Source: Mycobacterium sp.
GTDB taxonomy: Bacteria > Actinomycetota > Actinomycetes > Mycobacteriales > Mycobacteriaceae
DNA: 64,000 nucleotides
Direction of reading: 5' to 3'
Assembly: GCA_020438865.1 (NCBI GenBank)
Contig: JAGQTU010000007.1
Location: 1-64,000, forward strand
Part shown: piece by piece, positions 7,904 through 16,406 of the stretch
Position numbering within the stretch: position 1 is the stretch's first letter
How the letters are laid out: each line of letters starts with the position of its first letter
Notes under the pieces: model-generated
Databases searched by the model: none
What the model was told of the DNA's origin: nothing
Seen by the model: only the letters and a program-made list of their open reading frames with translations
Translations under genes and position numbers: made by a program

Positions 7904-10111
7904 ATGTCCGACTCCACCTTCGCCGACTCCCCCGCGCCGGTGTCGCGGCTGACGCTGACCGCGCGGCTGAACACTTCGGCCCTGGACTCCCGCCGCGGTG
8001 TGGTGCGGCTGCATCCGGAGGCCATCGCCGCGCTCGGCATCCGGGAATGGGACGCGATCTCGCTCACCGGTTCACGGACCACCGCGGCGGTGGCCGGGGT
8101 GGCGCCGGCGGGCACCCCGGCGGGCACCGCACTGCTCGACGACGTGACGCTGTCGAACGCCGGGCTGCGGGAGGACACCACGGTGCTGGTGTCGCCGGTG
8201 ACGGTGTACGGCGCGCGGTCGGTGACGTTGAGCGGCTCCACCCTGGCCACCAAGTCGGTGTCCTCGGCGACCCTGCGCCAGGCACTGCTGGGCAAGGTCC
8301 TCAGCGTCGGCGACACGGTGTCGCTGCTGCCGCGCGACCTCGGCCCGGGCACCTCGACGTCGGAGGCCAGCGCGGCGCTCGCCTCGTCGGTGGGCATCAC
8401 CTGGACCTCGGAGCTGTTGACCGTCACCGGCACCGACCCGGCGGGGCCGGTGAGCGTGCAGCCCAATTCGTCGGTCACCTGGGGCGACGGGGTCACGCCT
8501 TCGACCGGTGACGCGGCGGCGGCGGCGGTGAGCCCGCCGATGCACTGGCCCGAGGCGCCGCCGGTGTCGATCGACGACCTCAAGGGACAACACGTGCAGG
8601 CGGGCCGGCTCACCGAGTGGCTCAAGCTCGCCCTCGACGAGCCCGCGCTGCTCGAGAAGCTGGGCGCCAAGCCGAATCTCGGCGTTCTGATCACCGGGCC
8701 CGCCGGGGTCGGCAAGGCCACCCTGGTGCGGGCGGTGTGCGCGGGCCGCCGGCTGGTGGAACTGGACGGACCCGATGTCGGCGCGCTGGCGGCCCAGGAC
8801 CGCCAGCAGGCGGTCGCCAACGCGGTCGCCACCGTGGGCAACGGCGGCGGCGTGCTGCTGATCACCGACATCGACGCGCTGCTGCCCACCCCGCCCGAGC
8901 CGGTGGCCACGATGATTCTGAGCGAGCTGCGCAAGGCGGTGGCCGCCCCGGGGGTGGTGTTCATCGCCACCTCGCAGCAGCCCGATGCGCTCGACCCGCG
9001 ACTGCGGGCCCCGGATCTGTGCGACCGCGAACTCGGCCTGAGCCTGCCCGATGCCGCCACCCGCAAGGCACTGCTGGAGGTGCTGCTTCGCGACGTTCCG
9101 GCCAAGGATCTGGCGCTGTCCGAGATCGCGGACCGCACACCGGGTTTCGTGCGCGCCGACCTGGCCGCGCTGGTGCGCGAGGCGGCCCTGCGGGCGGCGG
9201 CGCGCGCCAGCGAGGACGGCAAGCCGCCGTCGCTCACCCAGGACGACTTCAAGGGCGCGCTGACGGTCATCCGGCCGCTGTCCCGGTCGGCCACCGAGGA
9301 GGTCTCGGTCGGCTCGGTGACACTGGAGGACGTCGGCGACATGGCCGACACCAAGGCGGCGCTGACCGAGGCCGTGCTGTGGCCGCTGCAGCATCCGGAC
9401 ACCTTCGCCCGCCTCGGCGTGGACCCGCCGAAGGGTGTGCTGCTCTACGGCCCGCCGGGCTGCGGCAAGACGTTCGTGGTGCGTGCGCTGGCCAGTTCCG
9501 GCCGGTTGAGCGTGCACTCCGTCAAGGGTGCCGAGTTGATGGATAAGTGGGTCGGCTCCTCGGAGAAGGCCGTGCGCGAATTGTTCCGCCGGGCAAGGGA
9601 TTCCGCGCCGTCACTGGTCTTCCTCGATGAGATCGACGCGATGGCGCCGCGCCGAGGGCAGAGCTTCGACTCGGGCGTCACCGACCGGGTGGTGGCCTCG
9701 CTGCTCACCGAACTCGACGGCATCGAGCCGCTACGCGACGTGGTCGTCCTGGGCGCCACCAACCGTCCGGACCTCATCGATCCGGCACTCTTGCGACCCG
9801 GGCGGCTGGAGAAACTGGTTTTCGTCGAGCCGCCCGATGCCGATGCCCGCCGCGAAATCCTGCGCACTGCAGGCAAATCCGTGCCGTTGAGCGCGGACGT
9901 CGACCTGGACAAGCTGGCCACCGAACTGGACGGCTACAGCGCGGCCGACTGCGTGGCCCTGTTGCGGGAGGCCGCGTTGACCGCGATGCGGCGTTCGATC
10001 GACGCCGCGGACGTCACGGCCGCCGACGTCGCCAAGGCCCGCGAGACGGTGCGGCCGTCGCTGGACCCGGTTCAGGTGGAGTCGCTGCGCGCGTTCGCCG
10101 AAGGCCACTGA
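7904..10111 (+). CDS. VCP/Cdc48-like double AAA ATPase
   Basis: 735 residues: a double-psi-barrel-like N domain (about 15-210) and two AAA modules. D1 has Walker A GPAGVGKAT (265-273), but its Walker B reads LLITDID (318-324), with Thr and Asp in place of the usual Asp-Glu. D2 is canonical: Walker A GPPGCGKT (516-523), Walker B FLDEIDAM (Asp575, Glu576) and the arginine-finger region TNRPDLIDPALLRPGR. It corresponds to Rv0435c/Msm0858, described as a bacterial p97 relative. Partners are unknown. Linkage to psd-pssA suggests a membrane-protein or envelope quality-control role, which is inference. Confidence 0.93.
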   Translation: MSDSTFADSPAPVSRLTLTARLNTSALDSRRGVVRLHPEAIAALGIREWDAISLTGSRTTAAVAGVAPAGTPAGTALLDDVTLSNAGLREDTTVLVSPVTVYGARSVTLSGSTLATKSVSSATLRQALLGKVLSVGDTVSLLPRDLGPGTSTSEASAALASSVGITWTSELLTVTGTDPAGPVSVQPNSSVTWGDGVTPSTGDAAAAAVSPPMHWPEAPPVSIDDLKGQHVQAGRLTEWLKLALDEPALLEKLGAKPNLGVLITGPAGVGKATLVRAVCAGRRLVELDGPDVGALAAQDRQQAVANAVATVGNGGGVLLITDIDALLPTPPEPVATMILSELRKAVAAPGVVFIATSQQPDALDPRLRAPDLCDRELGLSLPDAATRKALLEVLLRDVPAKDLALSEIADRTPGFVRADLAALVREAALRAAARASEDGKPPSLTQDDFKGALTVIRPLSRSATEEVSVGSVTLEDVGDMADTKAALTEAVLWPLQHPDTFARLGVDPPKGVLLYGPPGCGKTFVVRALASSGRLSVHSVKGAELMDKWVGSSEKAVRELFRRARDSAPSLVFLDEIDAMAPRRGQSFDSGVTDRVVASLLTELDGIEPLRDVVVLGATNRPDLIDPALLRPGRLEKLVFVEPPDADARREILRTAGKSVPLSADVDLDKLATELDGYSAADCVALLREAALTAMRRSIDAADVTAADVAKARETVRPSLDPVQVESLRAFAEGH

Positions 10112-10129
10112 GGCAGGGTCAGCGACACC

Positions 10130-10588
10130 TCAGGACCGCTCGGCGACCGCAGCCAGCCGGTCCATCGACGCGCGCAACCGCTCGGCCGTGGTGGCGCGGG
10201 CCCGCTCCAGTCGTTTCGGGTCGGCCAGCCGGCTCCAGTCGTAGGTGTGGGTGACCCGGGTGTGCCCCGCGTCCACCGGTTCGAGTTCCCAGCGCCACAG
10301 ATGCCCCGGCGGCGCGGCGGCCGGCTCGGCGGGACACCAGGCGATCAGCCTGCCCTCGTCGAACTCCACGACGTGGTTCTCCCGCACCGCGCCGTGGTTG
10401 AGCGTCATGGTGAACACCTCGCCCGCCCCGTGCACCCGCTGGCCGGGCTCGGCCCTGCCGAGGTTGTCGTTGCCGTCCCACTCCGGCTGGCGGGCCGGGT
10501 CGGCGATCAGTTCGAAGACCGTCGCGGCGGGCGCGGCGATGAGCCGGGTGGCCCTGACGACTCGGTCGACCGATTTCGAATCAGCCAT
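10130..10588 (-). CDS. SRPBCC-family protein
   Basis: 152 residues, a second START-like/polyketide-cyclase protein. The core includes RLIAAPAATVFELIADPARQ, LIAWCPAEP, WRWELEP and VTHTYDWSRL before the C-terminal helix, matching the order in the paralogue at 2768-3244. The ligand is unknown. It is convergent with the AAA ATPase (18 bp between the ends) and divergent from the DUF1707 gene over a 56-bp gap that holds a 12-bp perfect palindrome. Confidence 0.8.
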   Translation of the reverse strand: MADSKSVDRVVRATRLIAAPAATVFELIADPARQPEWDGNDNLGRAEPGQRVHGAGEVFTMTLNHGAVRENHVVEFDEGRLIAWCPAEPAAAPPGHLWRWELEPVDAGHTRVTHTYDWSRLADPKRLERARATTAERLRASMDRLAAVAERS

Positions 10589-10623
10589 GGCCCCGATTCA
10601 ACTACAGGCTTGACGGTCCATGA

Positions 10624-10635
10624 GTGACATGTCAC
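10624..10635. promoter_or_regulatory. 12-bp perfect palindrome in a divergent promoter region
   Basis: GTGACATGTCAC is self-complementary and lies in the short gap between the divergent SRPBCC and DUF1707 genes, 10 bases before the latter's ATG. It is a plausible dimeric-repressor operator for both. No matching regulator gene is adjacent, so this is suggestive only. Confidence 0.4.
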
Positions 10636-10644
10636 AGTTGGAAT

Positions 10645-11148
10645 ATGACTCTTCCCGTTGCTCCCATCTCAGCCGTCCGGGTCGGCGACCGCGACCGCGA
10701 GAACACCGCGAACGTCCTGGGCCAAGCGCTGGCGCAGGGCTACCTCGACATGACCGAGTACGAGCGCCGGCTGCAGGCCGCCTTCGCCGCCCAGACCGCC
10801 GACGAGTTGCGCCGGCTGGCCGCCGACCTGCCGGTGGCCCGGTTGCGCCGCACCGACCCCCGCCGGGTCGCAGCCCGCCGCAACGCCGCCCGGATGTCGG
10901 TGCGTCTGCACCTCGCCGCGTACCTGACCATGGTCGTCATCGTGCTGACGGTCTGGCTGGCCGTCGGGCTGACGGCGGGCGCGTGGTACTTCTGGCCGAT
11001 CTGGCCGATTCTCGGCGCCGGGCTCGGCCTGGCCGGACACGCGGTGCCGCTGCGCCTGATGGGCGCTCGGCACTGCGCGCCCCGCGTGGGCCAGGTCGAC
11101 GGCCGACCACAGTGGAATGCCGCCGGATCGCCGTTCGCCGGATGCTGA
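10645..11148 (+). CDS. DUF1707 membrane protein
   Basis: 167 residues. The N-terminal DUF1707 domain (RVGDRDRENTANVLGQALAQ, then GYLDMTEYERRL, residues 11-55) is a small helical, SHOCT-like module common in actinobacteria. Two hydrophobic segments follow (LAAYLTMVVIVLTVWLAVGL and AGAWYFWPIWPILGAGLGLA), as in the family's 2TM members. Function unknown; the soluble domain should face the cytoplasm. The ATG at 10645 is preferred because the DUF1707 core begins right after it. Confidence 0.8.
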   Translation: MTLPVAPISAVRVGDRDRENTANVLGQALAQGYLDMTEYERRLQAAFAAQTADELRRLAADLPVARLRRTDPRRVAARRNAARMSVRLHLAAYLTMVVIVLTVWLAVGLTAGAWYFWPIWPILGAGLGLAGHAVPLRLMGARHCAPRVGQVDGRPQWNAAGSPFAGC

Positions 11149-11262
11149 GCAGCGCCGAGAAGCGCTGAAAAGCACTGCCACACAGTCATACTCATCTCCG
11201 ATACCGACCGCCCGAGCGGCACCGTCCGGTGGGCTGGGCATTTCACCGTCGCGTCAAGCACG

Positions 11263-11268
11263 TAGAGT
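11263..11268 (+). promoter_or_regulatory. possible -10 element for the mnh operon
   Basis: TAGAGT (TANNNT) is the best -10 in the 235-bp gap before mnhA. It would give a leader of about 110 nt that contains the hairpin at 11348-11369. Confidence 0.35.
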
Positions 11269-11347
11269 GGTGCTAAGACCAAGCCCGAACAAGGCTGACA
11301 CCCCGACCGACCGGTAGATCACCGACGCGCTGGCGCGCCCACCAGAT

Positions 11348-11369
11348 CAGGACGCGCCCACGCGTCCTG
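11348..11369 (+). promoter_or_regulatory. leader hairpin just upstream of the mnhA ribosome-binding site
   Basis: A perfect 9-bp stem (CAGGACGCG / CGCGTCCTG) with a 4-base loop CCCA ends 14 bases before the mnhA ATG. No T-tract follows, so it is not a terminator. Its closeness to the GGAG ribosome-binding site suggests an effect on translation or mRNA stability. Confidence 0.5.
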
Positions 11370-11383
11370 AAGATCGGAGTGCC

Positions 11384-14341
11384 ATGCTCGTCGTCCTGCT
11401 CGCGCATGCGATCGCCGCCGCCGTGGCGCCGGTCCTTGTGATGCGGTGGGGTCGGCTGGCCTTCTATCCCCTGGCGCTGGTGCCGGCGGCGTCGCTGGTC
11501 TGGGTGGCGCTGAACTGGCCGTCGGACGGCCACGCCGCCGAAACGGTGCGGATCCCGTGGGTGCCGGAACTGTCGATGGACATCGACCTGCGCTTCGACA
11601 CCCTGGCCGCGATCATGAGCGTGCTCGTGCTGGGCATCGGCGCCCTGGTGCTGTTCTACTGCGCCGGCTACTTCGACCATCGCGACGGGCACACCGAGAA
11701 CCGGCTGCCCAGCTTCGCCGCCGAACTGGTGGCGTTCTCCGGGGCGATGTTCGGCCTGGTGATCAGCGACAACATGCTGCTGCTCTACACGTTCTGGGAA
11801 CTGACCACGGTGCTCTCATTCCTGCTCGTCGGCCACTACGCCGAGCGCGCGACCAGCCGTCGCGCCGCCATGCAGGCCCTCCTGGTCACCACCGCGGGCG
11901 GGCTGGCGATGCTGGCCGGCATCGTCATCCTCGGGCACGCCGCGGGCACCTTCCTGCTCTCCGAACTGGTGGCCGCGCCGCCCCACGGCACCGCAGTCGC
12001 GGTCGCGGTCGTCCTGGTGCTCGTGGGCGCACTGTCCAAGTCGGCGATCGTGCCGTTCCACTTCTGGCTACCCGGCGCCATGGCCGCCCCGACCCCGGTG
12101 AGTGCCTACCTACACGCCGCGGCGATGGTCAAGGCCGGCGTCTACCTGATCGCCCGGCTGGCACCGGGGTTCGCCCACTCCCCCGGCTGGCACCCGACGG
12201 TGATCACCCTCGGCCTGGCCACCATGCTGCTGGCCGGCTGGCGCGCGGTGCGCGAATACGACCTCAAACTGATCCTGGCCTTCGGCACCGTCAGCCAACT
12301 CGGCTTCATCACCATCATGGTGGGCGGCGGCGGACAGGACATGATGCTGGCCGGCCTGGCCATGCTGTGCGCACATGCGCTGTTCAAGGCCACGCTGTTC
12401 ATGGTGGTCGGCGTCATCGACCACGCCACCGGCACCCGCGACATCCGCAGGCTGGCCTGGCTGGGCAGCCGGCTGCCGGGGCTGTTCGTCATCGCCGCCG
12501 CGGCGACCGCGAGCATGGCCGCGCTGCCGCCGTTCCTGGGCTTCATCGCCAAGGAGGCCGACTTCGAGGCGATCGCGCACAGTGCCTCGCTGGGCTTCTG
12601 GGCCCCGGTGGTGCTGGCCGGCGTGGTATCCGGGTCGGTGTTCACGACGATCTACAGCCTGCGCTTCCTGTGGGGAGCGTTCGCGCGCAAGGGTTTTCAC
12701 GGTCCTACCATCCTGGTGGCCAACCTGCACCGCCCGAAGGCCACGTTCCTGCTCGCCCCGGCGATCCTGGCCGCGGCGGGTCTGCTGTTCGGCCTGGCGC
12801 CGGGCCGCCTGGACGACACGCTCGACGACTACGCCGACACCCTGCCGCCCGCGGGTACCGCCGACGGCCACTACGCGTTGACACTGTGGCACGGCTTCAA
12901 CCTGCCGCTGGCGCTGTCGGTGCTGGTGCTGGTGCTCGGCGCCGGCCTGTTCTTCGGCCGCAACCGGCTGCACCGGGTGCGCGACTCGACGTGGCTGCCG
13001 CTGGGCAACGCCGACCGCGTCTACGACGCCGTCATCCGGGGCGCCGACGTGGCCTCGGTGCGGCTGACCGCGATCACCCAGCGCGGCTCGATACCGGCGA
13101 CCCAGGCGGTGATCCTGTCCACGCTGGTGCTGTTGCCGGTGGTGGTGCTGACGCTCGGCGCCCGCGACCATCCCGATTTCCGGTTGTGGGACTCGCTGGT
13201 CCAGCCGGTGGTGGGCCTGCTGATGCTGGGCGCGGCGGTGGCGGCGACGGTGATGCGTAACAGGCTGGCGGCGGTGCTGCTCGTCGGGATCACCGGCTAC
13301 GGCTGCGGTGTCGTCTTCGCCTTCCACGGCGCCCCCGACCTGGCGCTGACGCAGTTCCTGGTGGAGACGCTGACTCTGGTGATCTTCGTGCTGGTGCTGC
13401 GGACCCTGCCCGCGGAGGCCGAGGACCCGGGCGCCAGGCGGCACCGGCTGCCCAAGGTACTGCTGTCGCTGGCGGTCGGCGCCACCGTCACCGCCCTGGC
13501 GGTGTTCGCCAAGGCCGCCCGCAGCACCACCCCGATCGCCGAACTGCTGCCCGACGCCGCCTACTACCGCGGCCACGGCGCCAACACCGTCAACGTGCTC
13601 CTGGTCGACATCCGCGCCTGGGACACCCTCGGCGAGGTCTCCGTGCTGGTGGTCGCCGCCACCGGGGTTGCCTCGCTGGTGTTCCGCAACCGCCGATTCG
13701 GCTCGGCGCCAAGGGTTTCCGACGCCGGCGAGCCGACGATGCGGGCCCCCGGCCCGAGGGGGAGCGAGCCATCACAGATCGGCCAGCCCGACATCGGCAC
13801 GCTGCCCCCGGCCCGCTACAGCCCGTCGGTCAGCGACACGACCTGGCTGCGCGGCAGCGAACTGCGCGACCCGCGCTACCGCTCGCTGGTGCTCGAGGTC
13901 GCGACCCGGATGATCTTCCCGCTCATCATGGTGCTGTCGGTGTACTTCTTCTTCACCGGGCACAACACCCCCGGCGGCGGCTTCGCCGGCGGGCTGACCG
14001 CCGGACTGGCGCTGGTGCTGCGCTACCTGGCCGGCGGGCGTTACGAACTCGGCGAGACGCTGCCGCTGGACGCGGGCAAGATCCTGGGCGCCGGGCTGGC
14101 CCTGTCGGCGGGCACCGCGGTGGGTTCGATGCTGCTCGGTGCGCCCGCACTCTCGTCGGCGGTGATCTCGCTGCAGCTGCCGCTGCTCGGCACCGTCAAG
14201 ATCGTCACCGCGCTGTTCTTCGACCTCGGGGTGTACCTCATCGTGGTCGGCCTGGTGCTCGACGTGCTGCGCAGCCTCGGTGCGCGGATCGACGTCGAGA
14301 TGGCCGAGGCGCCCGTCGTCGCGAAGGCGAGGGTCTCGTGA
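11384..14341 (+). CDS. mnhA: Mrp/Mnh cation:proton antiporter subunit A fused to subunit B
   Basis: Largest subunit of the multi-subunit Na+(K+)/H+ antiporter in the cytoplasmic membrane. 985 residues: the proton-pumping NADH-dehydrogenase-like core (about 60-480; TFWELTTVLSFLLVG, the channel Lys in GALSKSAIVPFHFWLPGAMA, and TPVSAYLHAAAMVKAG), an MrpA C-terminal section (about 590-760), and an MnhB domain from about residue 820 with FFTGHNTPGGGFAGGLTAGL. A and B are one polypeptide, and no separate mnhB exists in the operon. It is followed by mnhC with a GTGA overlap. The likely job is sodium or alkali tolerance and pH homeostasis. Confidence 0.94.
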   Translation: MLVVLLAHAIAAAVAPVLVMRWGRLAFYPLALVPAASLVWVALNWPSDGHAAETVRIPWVPELSMDIDLRFDTLAAIMSVLVLGIGALVLFYCAGYFDHRDGHTENRLPSFAAELVAFSGAMFGLVISDNMLLLYTFWELTTVLSFLLVGHYAERATSRRAAMQALLVTTAGGLAMLAGIVILGHAAGTFLLSELVAAPPHGTAVAVAVVLVLVGALSKSAIVPFHFWLPGAMAAPTPVSAYLHAAAMVKAGVYLIARLAPGFAHSPGWHPTVITLGLATMLLAGWRAVREYDLKLILAFGTVSQLGFITIMVGGGGQDMMLAGLAMLCAHALFKATLFMVVGVIDHATGTRDIRRLAWLGSRLPGLFVIAAAATASMAALPPFLGFIAKEADFEAIAHSASLGFWAPVVLAGVVSGSVFTTIYSLRFLWGAFARKGFHGPTILVANLHRPKATFLLAPAILAAAGLLFGLAPGRLDDTLDDYADTLPPAGTADGHYALTLWHGFNLPLALSVLVLVLGAGLFFGRNRLHRVRDSTWLPLGNADRVYDAVIRGADVASVRLTAITQRGSIPATQAVILSTLVLLPVVVLTLGARDHPDFRLWDSLVQPVVGLLMLGAAVAATVMRNRLAAVLLVGITGYGCGVVFAFHGAPDLALTQFLVETLTLVIFVLVLRTLPAEAEDPGARRHRLPKVLLSLAVGATVTALAVFAKAARSTTPIAELLPDAAYYRGHGANTVNVLLVDIRAWDTLGEVSVLVVAATGVASLVFRNRRFGSAPRVSDAGEPTMRAPGPRGSEPSQIGQPDIGTLPPARYSPSVSDTTWLRGSELRDPRYRSLVLEVATRMIFPLIMVLSVYFFFTGHNTPGGGFAGGLTAGLALVLRYLAGGRYELGETLPLDAGKILGAGLALSAGTAVGSMLLGAPALSSAVISLQLPLLGTVKIVTALFFDLGVYLIVVGLVLDVLRSLGARIDVEMAEAPVVAKARVS

Positions 14342-14808
14342 CCGCCTACCTCGTCCCGCTCGTCATCATCGGCGGCCTCACCAGCTGCGGGGTGTACCTG
14401 CTGCTCTCCCGCAACCTGACCCGAATGCTCTTGGGACTCTTGCTGTTCGGTAACGCCGTGAACCTGCTGATCCTCACCGTCGGCGGACCGTCGGGCAATC
14501 CGCCGGTGCGCGGCCGGACCAGCGGCTCGGAGACGACGACCGCGGACCCGTTGGCGCAGGGCATGATCCTGACCGCCATCGTGATCGCGATGGGGATCGC
14601 GGCGTTCGTGTTGGCCCTGACCTACCGGTCGTTTCGGCTGACCACTGAGGAGGAGGTCGGCAACGACCCCGAGGACACCCGGGTCTCGAAGCTCTCCGAC
14701 GAGGAGGCGTCCTGGATCGACGAGGACGCACCGGTGCATGCGCCTCATCGCGACACCGACGAGCCGGACGAACTCGACGCGCTGCCCGGGCACGAGGGGT
14801 CGCGATGA
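14338..14808 (+). CDS. mnhC: Mnh antiporter subunit C
   Basis: NuoK-like subunit of the antiporter, 156 residues with three transmembrane helices in the first 100 residues (LVPLVIIGGLTSCGVYLLLS, LLGLLLFGNAVNLLILTVGG, ILTAIVIAMGIAAFVLALTY). The NuoK-type motif DPLAQGMILTAIVI is clear. An acidic, hydrophilic C-terminal tail of about 50 residues, longer than in most MrpC proteins, should be cytoplasmic. The GTG start overlaps the mnhA stop and the stop overlaps the mnhD ATG (ATGA). Confidence 0.93.
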   Translation: MTAYLVPLVIIGGLTSCGVYLLLSRNLTRMLLGLLLFGNAVNLLILTVGGPSGNPPVRGRTSGSETTTADPLAQGMILTAIVIAMGIAAFVLALTYRSFRLTTEEEVGNDPEDTRVSKLSDEEASWIDEDAPVHAPHRDTDEPDELDALPGHEGSR

Positions 14809-16406
14809 GCCTCGCCGGTGTCCTGATGCCGCTGCCGGTGCTGATCCCGCTGACGGCCGCTGCCCTGACCCTGATCGCCGGACGGCGCCCGCGCCTGCAG
14901 CGGTTGATCACGGTGGTCGCGCTCACCGCCGTGCTGGCGGTGTGCGGGGCGCTGGTGTATCTGACCGACCGCGACGGCACCCAGGCGCTGCATGTCGGCG
15001 GCTGGGGGCCGACCGGTGCCGGGCTCGGGCCGCTGGGCATCACGCTGGTCGCCGACCGGCTCTCGGCGCTGATGCTGGTGGTGTCGGCGATCGTGCTGCT
15101 GGCGGTGGTGTTCTACGCCATCGGCCAGGGCATCCGCGACGGTGACGACCGTCAGCCGGTGTCGATCTTCCTGCCCACCTACCTGGTGCTGTCGGCGGGG
15201 GTGTGCACGGCGTTCCTGGCCGGTGACCTGTTCAACCTCTACGTCGGCTTCGAGGTGCTGCTGTCGGCGAGCTTCGTGCTGCTGACCATCGGCGCCAGCG
15301 AGGAGCGGGTGCGGGCCGGCATCTCCTACGTCATGGTGTCGATGGTGTCCTCGCTGATCTTCCTGATCGGCCTGGCGCTGATCTACGCCGCCACCGGCAC
15401 CCTCAACATGGCCGAGCTCTCGCTGCGCCTGCACGACATCAGCGGCGGCACCCGCGGTGCGCTGTTCGCGGTCCTGCTGGTGGCCTTCGGGATCAAGGCG
15501 GCGGTGTTCCCGTTGTCGGCGTGGCTACCGGACTCCTACCCCACCGCGCCCGCCCCGGTGACCGCGGTGTTCGCCGGGCTGCTGACCAAAGTCGGTGTGT
15601 ACGCGATCATCCGGGCCCACTCGCTGCTGTTCCCGGCGGCCGGCCTGAACGAGGTGCTGCTGGTCGCCGCGCTGCTGACCATGCTCGTCGGCATCCTGGG
15701 CGCGATCGCGCAGAGCGACATCAAACGACTGTTGTCGTTCACCCTGGTCAGCCACATCGGCTACATGGTGTTCGGGATCGCGCTGTCCAACCGGCTGGGT
15801 ATGTCGGGCGCCATCTACTACGTGGCCCACCACATCGTCGTGCAGACCACCCTGTTCCTGGTCGTCGGACTCATCGAGCGGCAGGCCGGCGCCTCCACCC
15901 TGCGCCGGCTCGGCGGGCTGGCCGCCGCCGGTCCGCTACTGGCGTTCGTCTTCATGGTTCCGGCCCTCAATCTCGGTGGCATACCGCCGTTTTCGGGCTT
16001 CATCGGCAAGGTGGCGCTGCTCGAGGCCGGCACCCAGGACGGCTCGGTGCTGGCGTGGCTGCTGGTCGGCGGTTCGGTGGTGACGAGCCTGCTGACGCTG
16101 TACGTGGTGGCCAGGGTGTGGACCAAGGCGTTCTGGCGGGCCCGCGCCGACGCCCCCGAAGGGGCGATGGCCGATTCGGCACCCTCGGCGCTGCTGGCCG
16201 ACTACTCCCAGGACGTGGCATTCGACGACCGCGGCGACGTCGGGCGGATGCCCATCGGAATGGTCGCCCCGACAATGGGTCTCATCGCGGTCGGGCTGGC
16301 GCTCACGGTGGCGGCGGGCCCGATCTTCGGTTTCAGCGACCGCGCCGCCGACGAGGTGCTCGACCGCGGTCAGTACATCAGTGCGGTGTTGGGAACACGG
16401 CTATGA
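14805..16406 (+). CDS. mnhD: Mnh antiporter subunit D
   Basis: 533-residue NuoN/NuoM-like proton-translocating subunit with about 14 transmembrane helices. Diagnostic stretches are the LFNLYVGFEVLLSASFVLLT helix with the conserved Glu, GIKAAVFPLSAWLPDSYPTA, APVTAVFAGLLTKVGVYAII, and IAQSDIKRLLSFTLVSHIGY. Together with mnhA it provides the two antiporter modules. The ATG overlaps the mnhC stop and the stop overlaps the mnhE ATG. Confidence 0.95.
   Translation: MSLAGVLMPLPVLIPLTAAALTLIAGRRPRLQRLITVVALTAVLAVCGALVYLTDRDGTQALHVGGWGPTGAGLGPLGITLVADRLSALMLVVSAIVLLAVVFYAIGQGIRDGDDRQPVSIFLPTYLVLSAGVCTAFLAGDLFNLYVGFEVLLSASFVLLTIGASEERVRAGISYVMVSMVSSLIFLIGLALIYAATGTLNMAELSLRLHDISGGTRGALFAVLLVAFGIKAAVFPLSAWLPDSYPTAPAPVTAVFAGLLTKVGVYAIIRAHSLLFPAAGLNEVLLVAALLTMLVGILGAIAQSDIKRLLSFTLVSHIGYMVFGIALSNRLGMSGAIYYVAHHIVVQTTLFLVVGLIERQAGASTLRRLGGLAAAGPLLAFVFMVPALNLGGIPPFSGFIGKVALLEAGTQDGSVLAWLLVGGSVVTSLLTLYVVARVWTKAFWRARADAPEGAMADSAPSALLADYSQDVAFDDRGDVGRMPIGMVAPTMGLIAVGLALTVAAGPIFGFSDRAADEVLDRGQYISAVLGTRL

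Noticed and set aside
11348..11369. mnhA leader hairpin as an intrinsic terminator
   Set aside because: No T-tract, and it lies immediately before a ribosome-binding site and start codon of an intact operon.
12110..13576. 488-codon minus-strand frame opposite mnhA
   Set aside because: Low-complexity Gln/His/Arg product, antisense to a well-conserved membrane protein.
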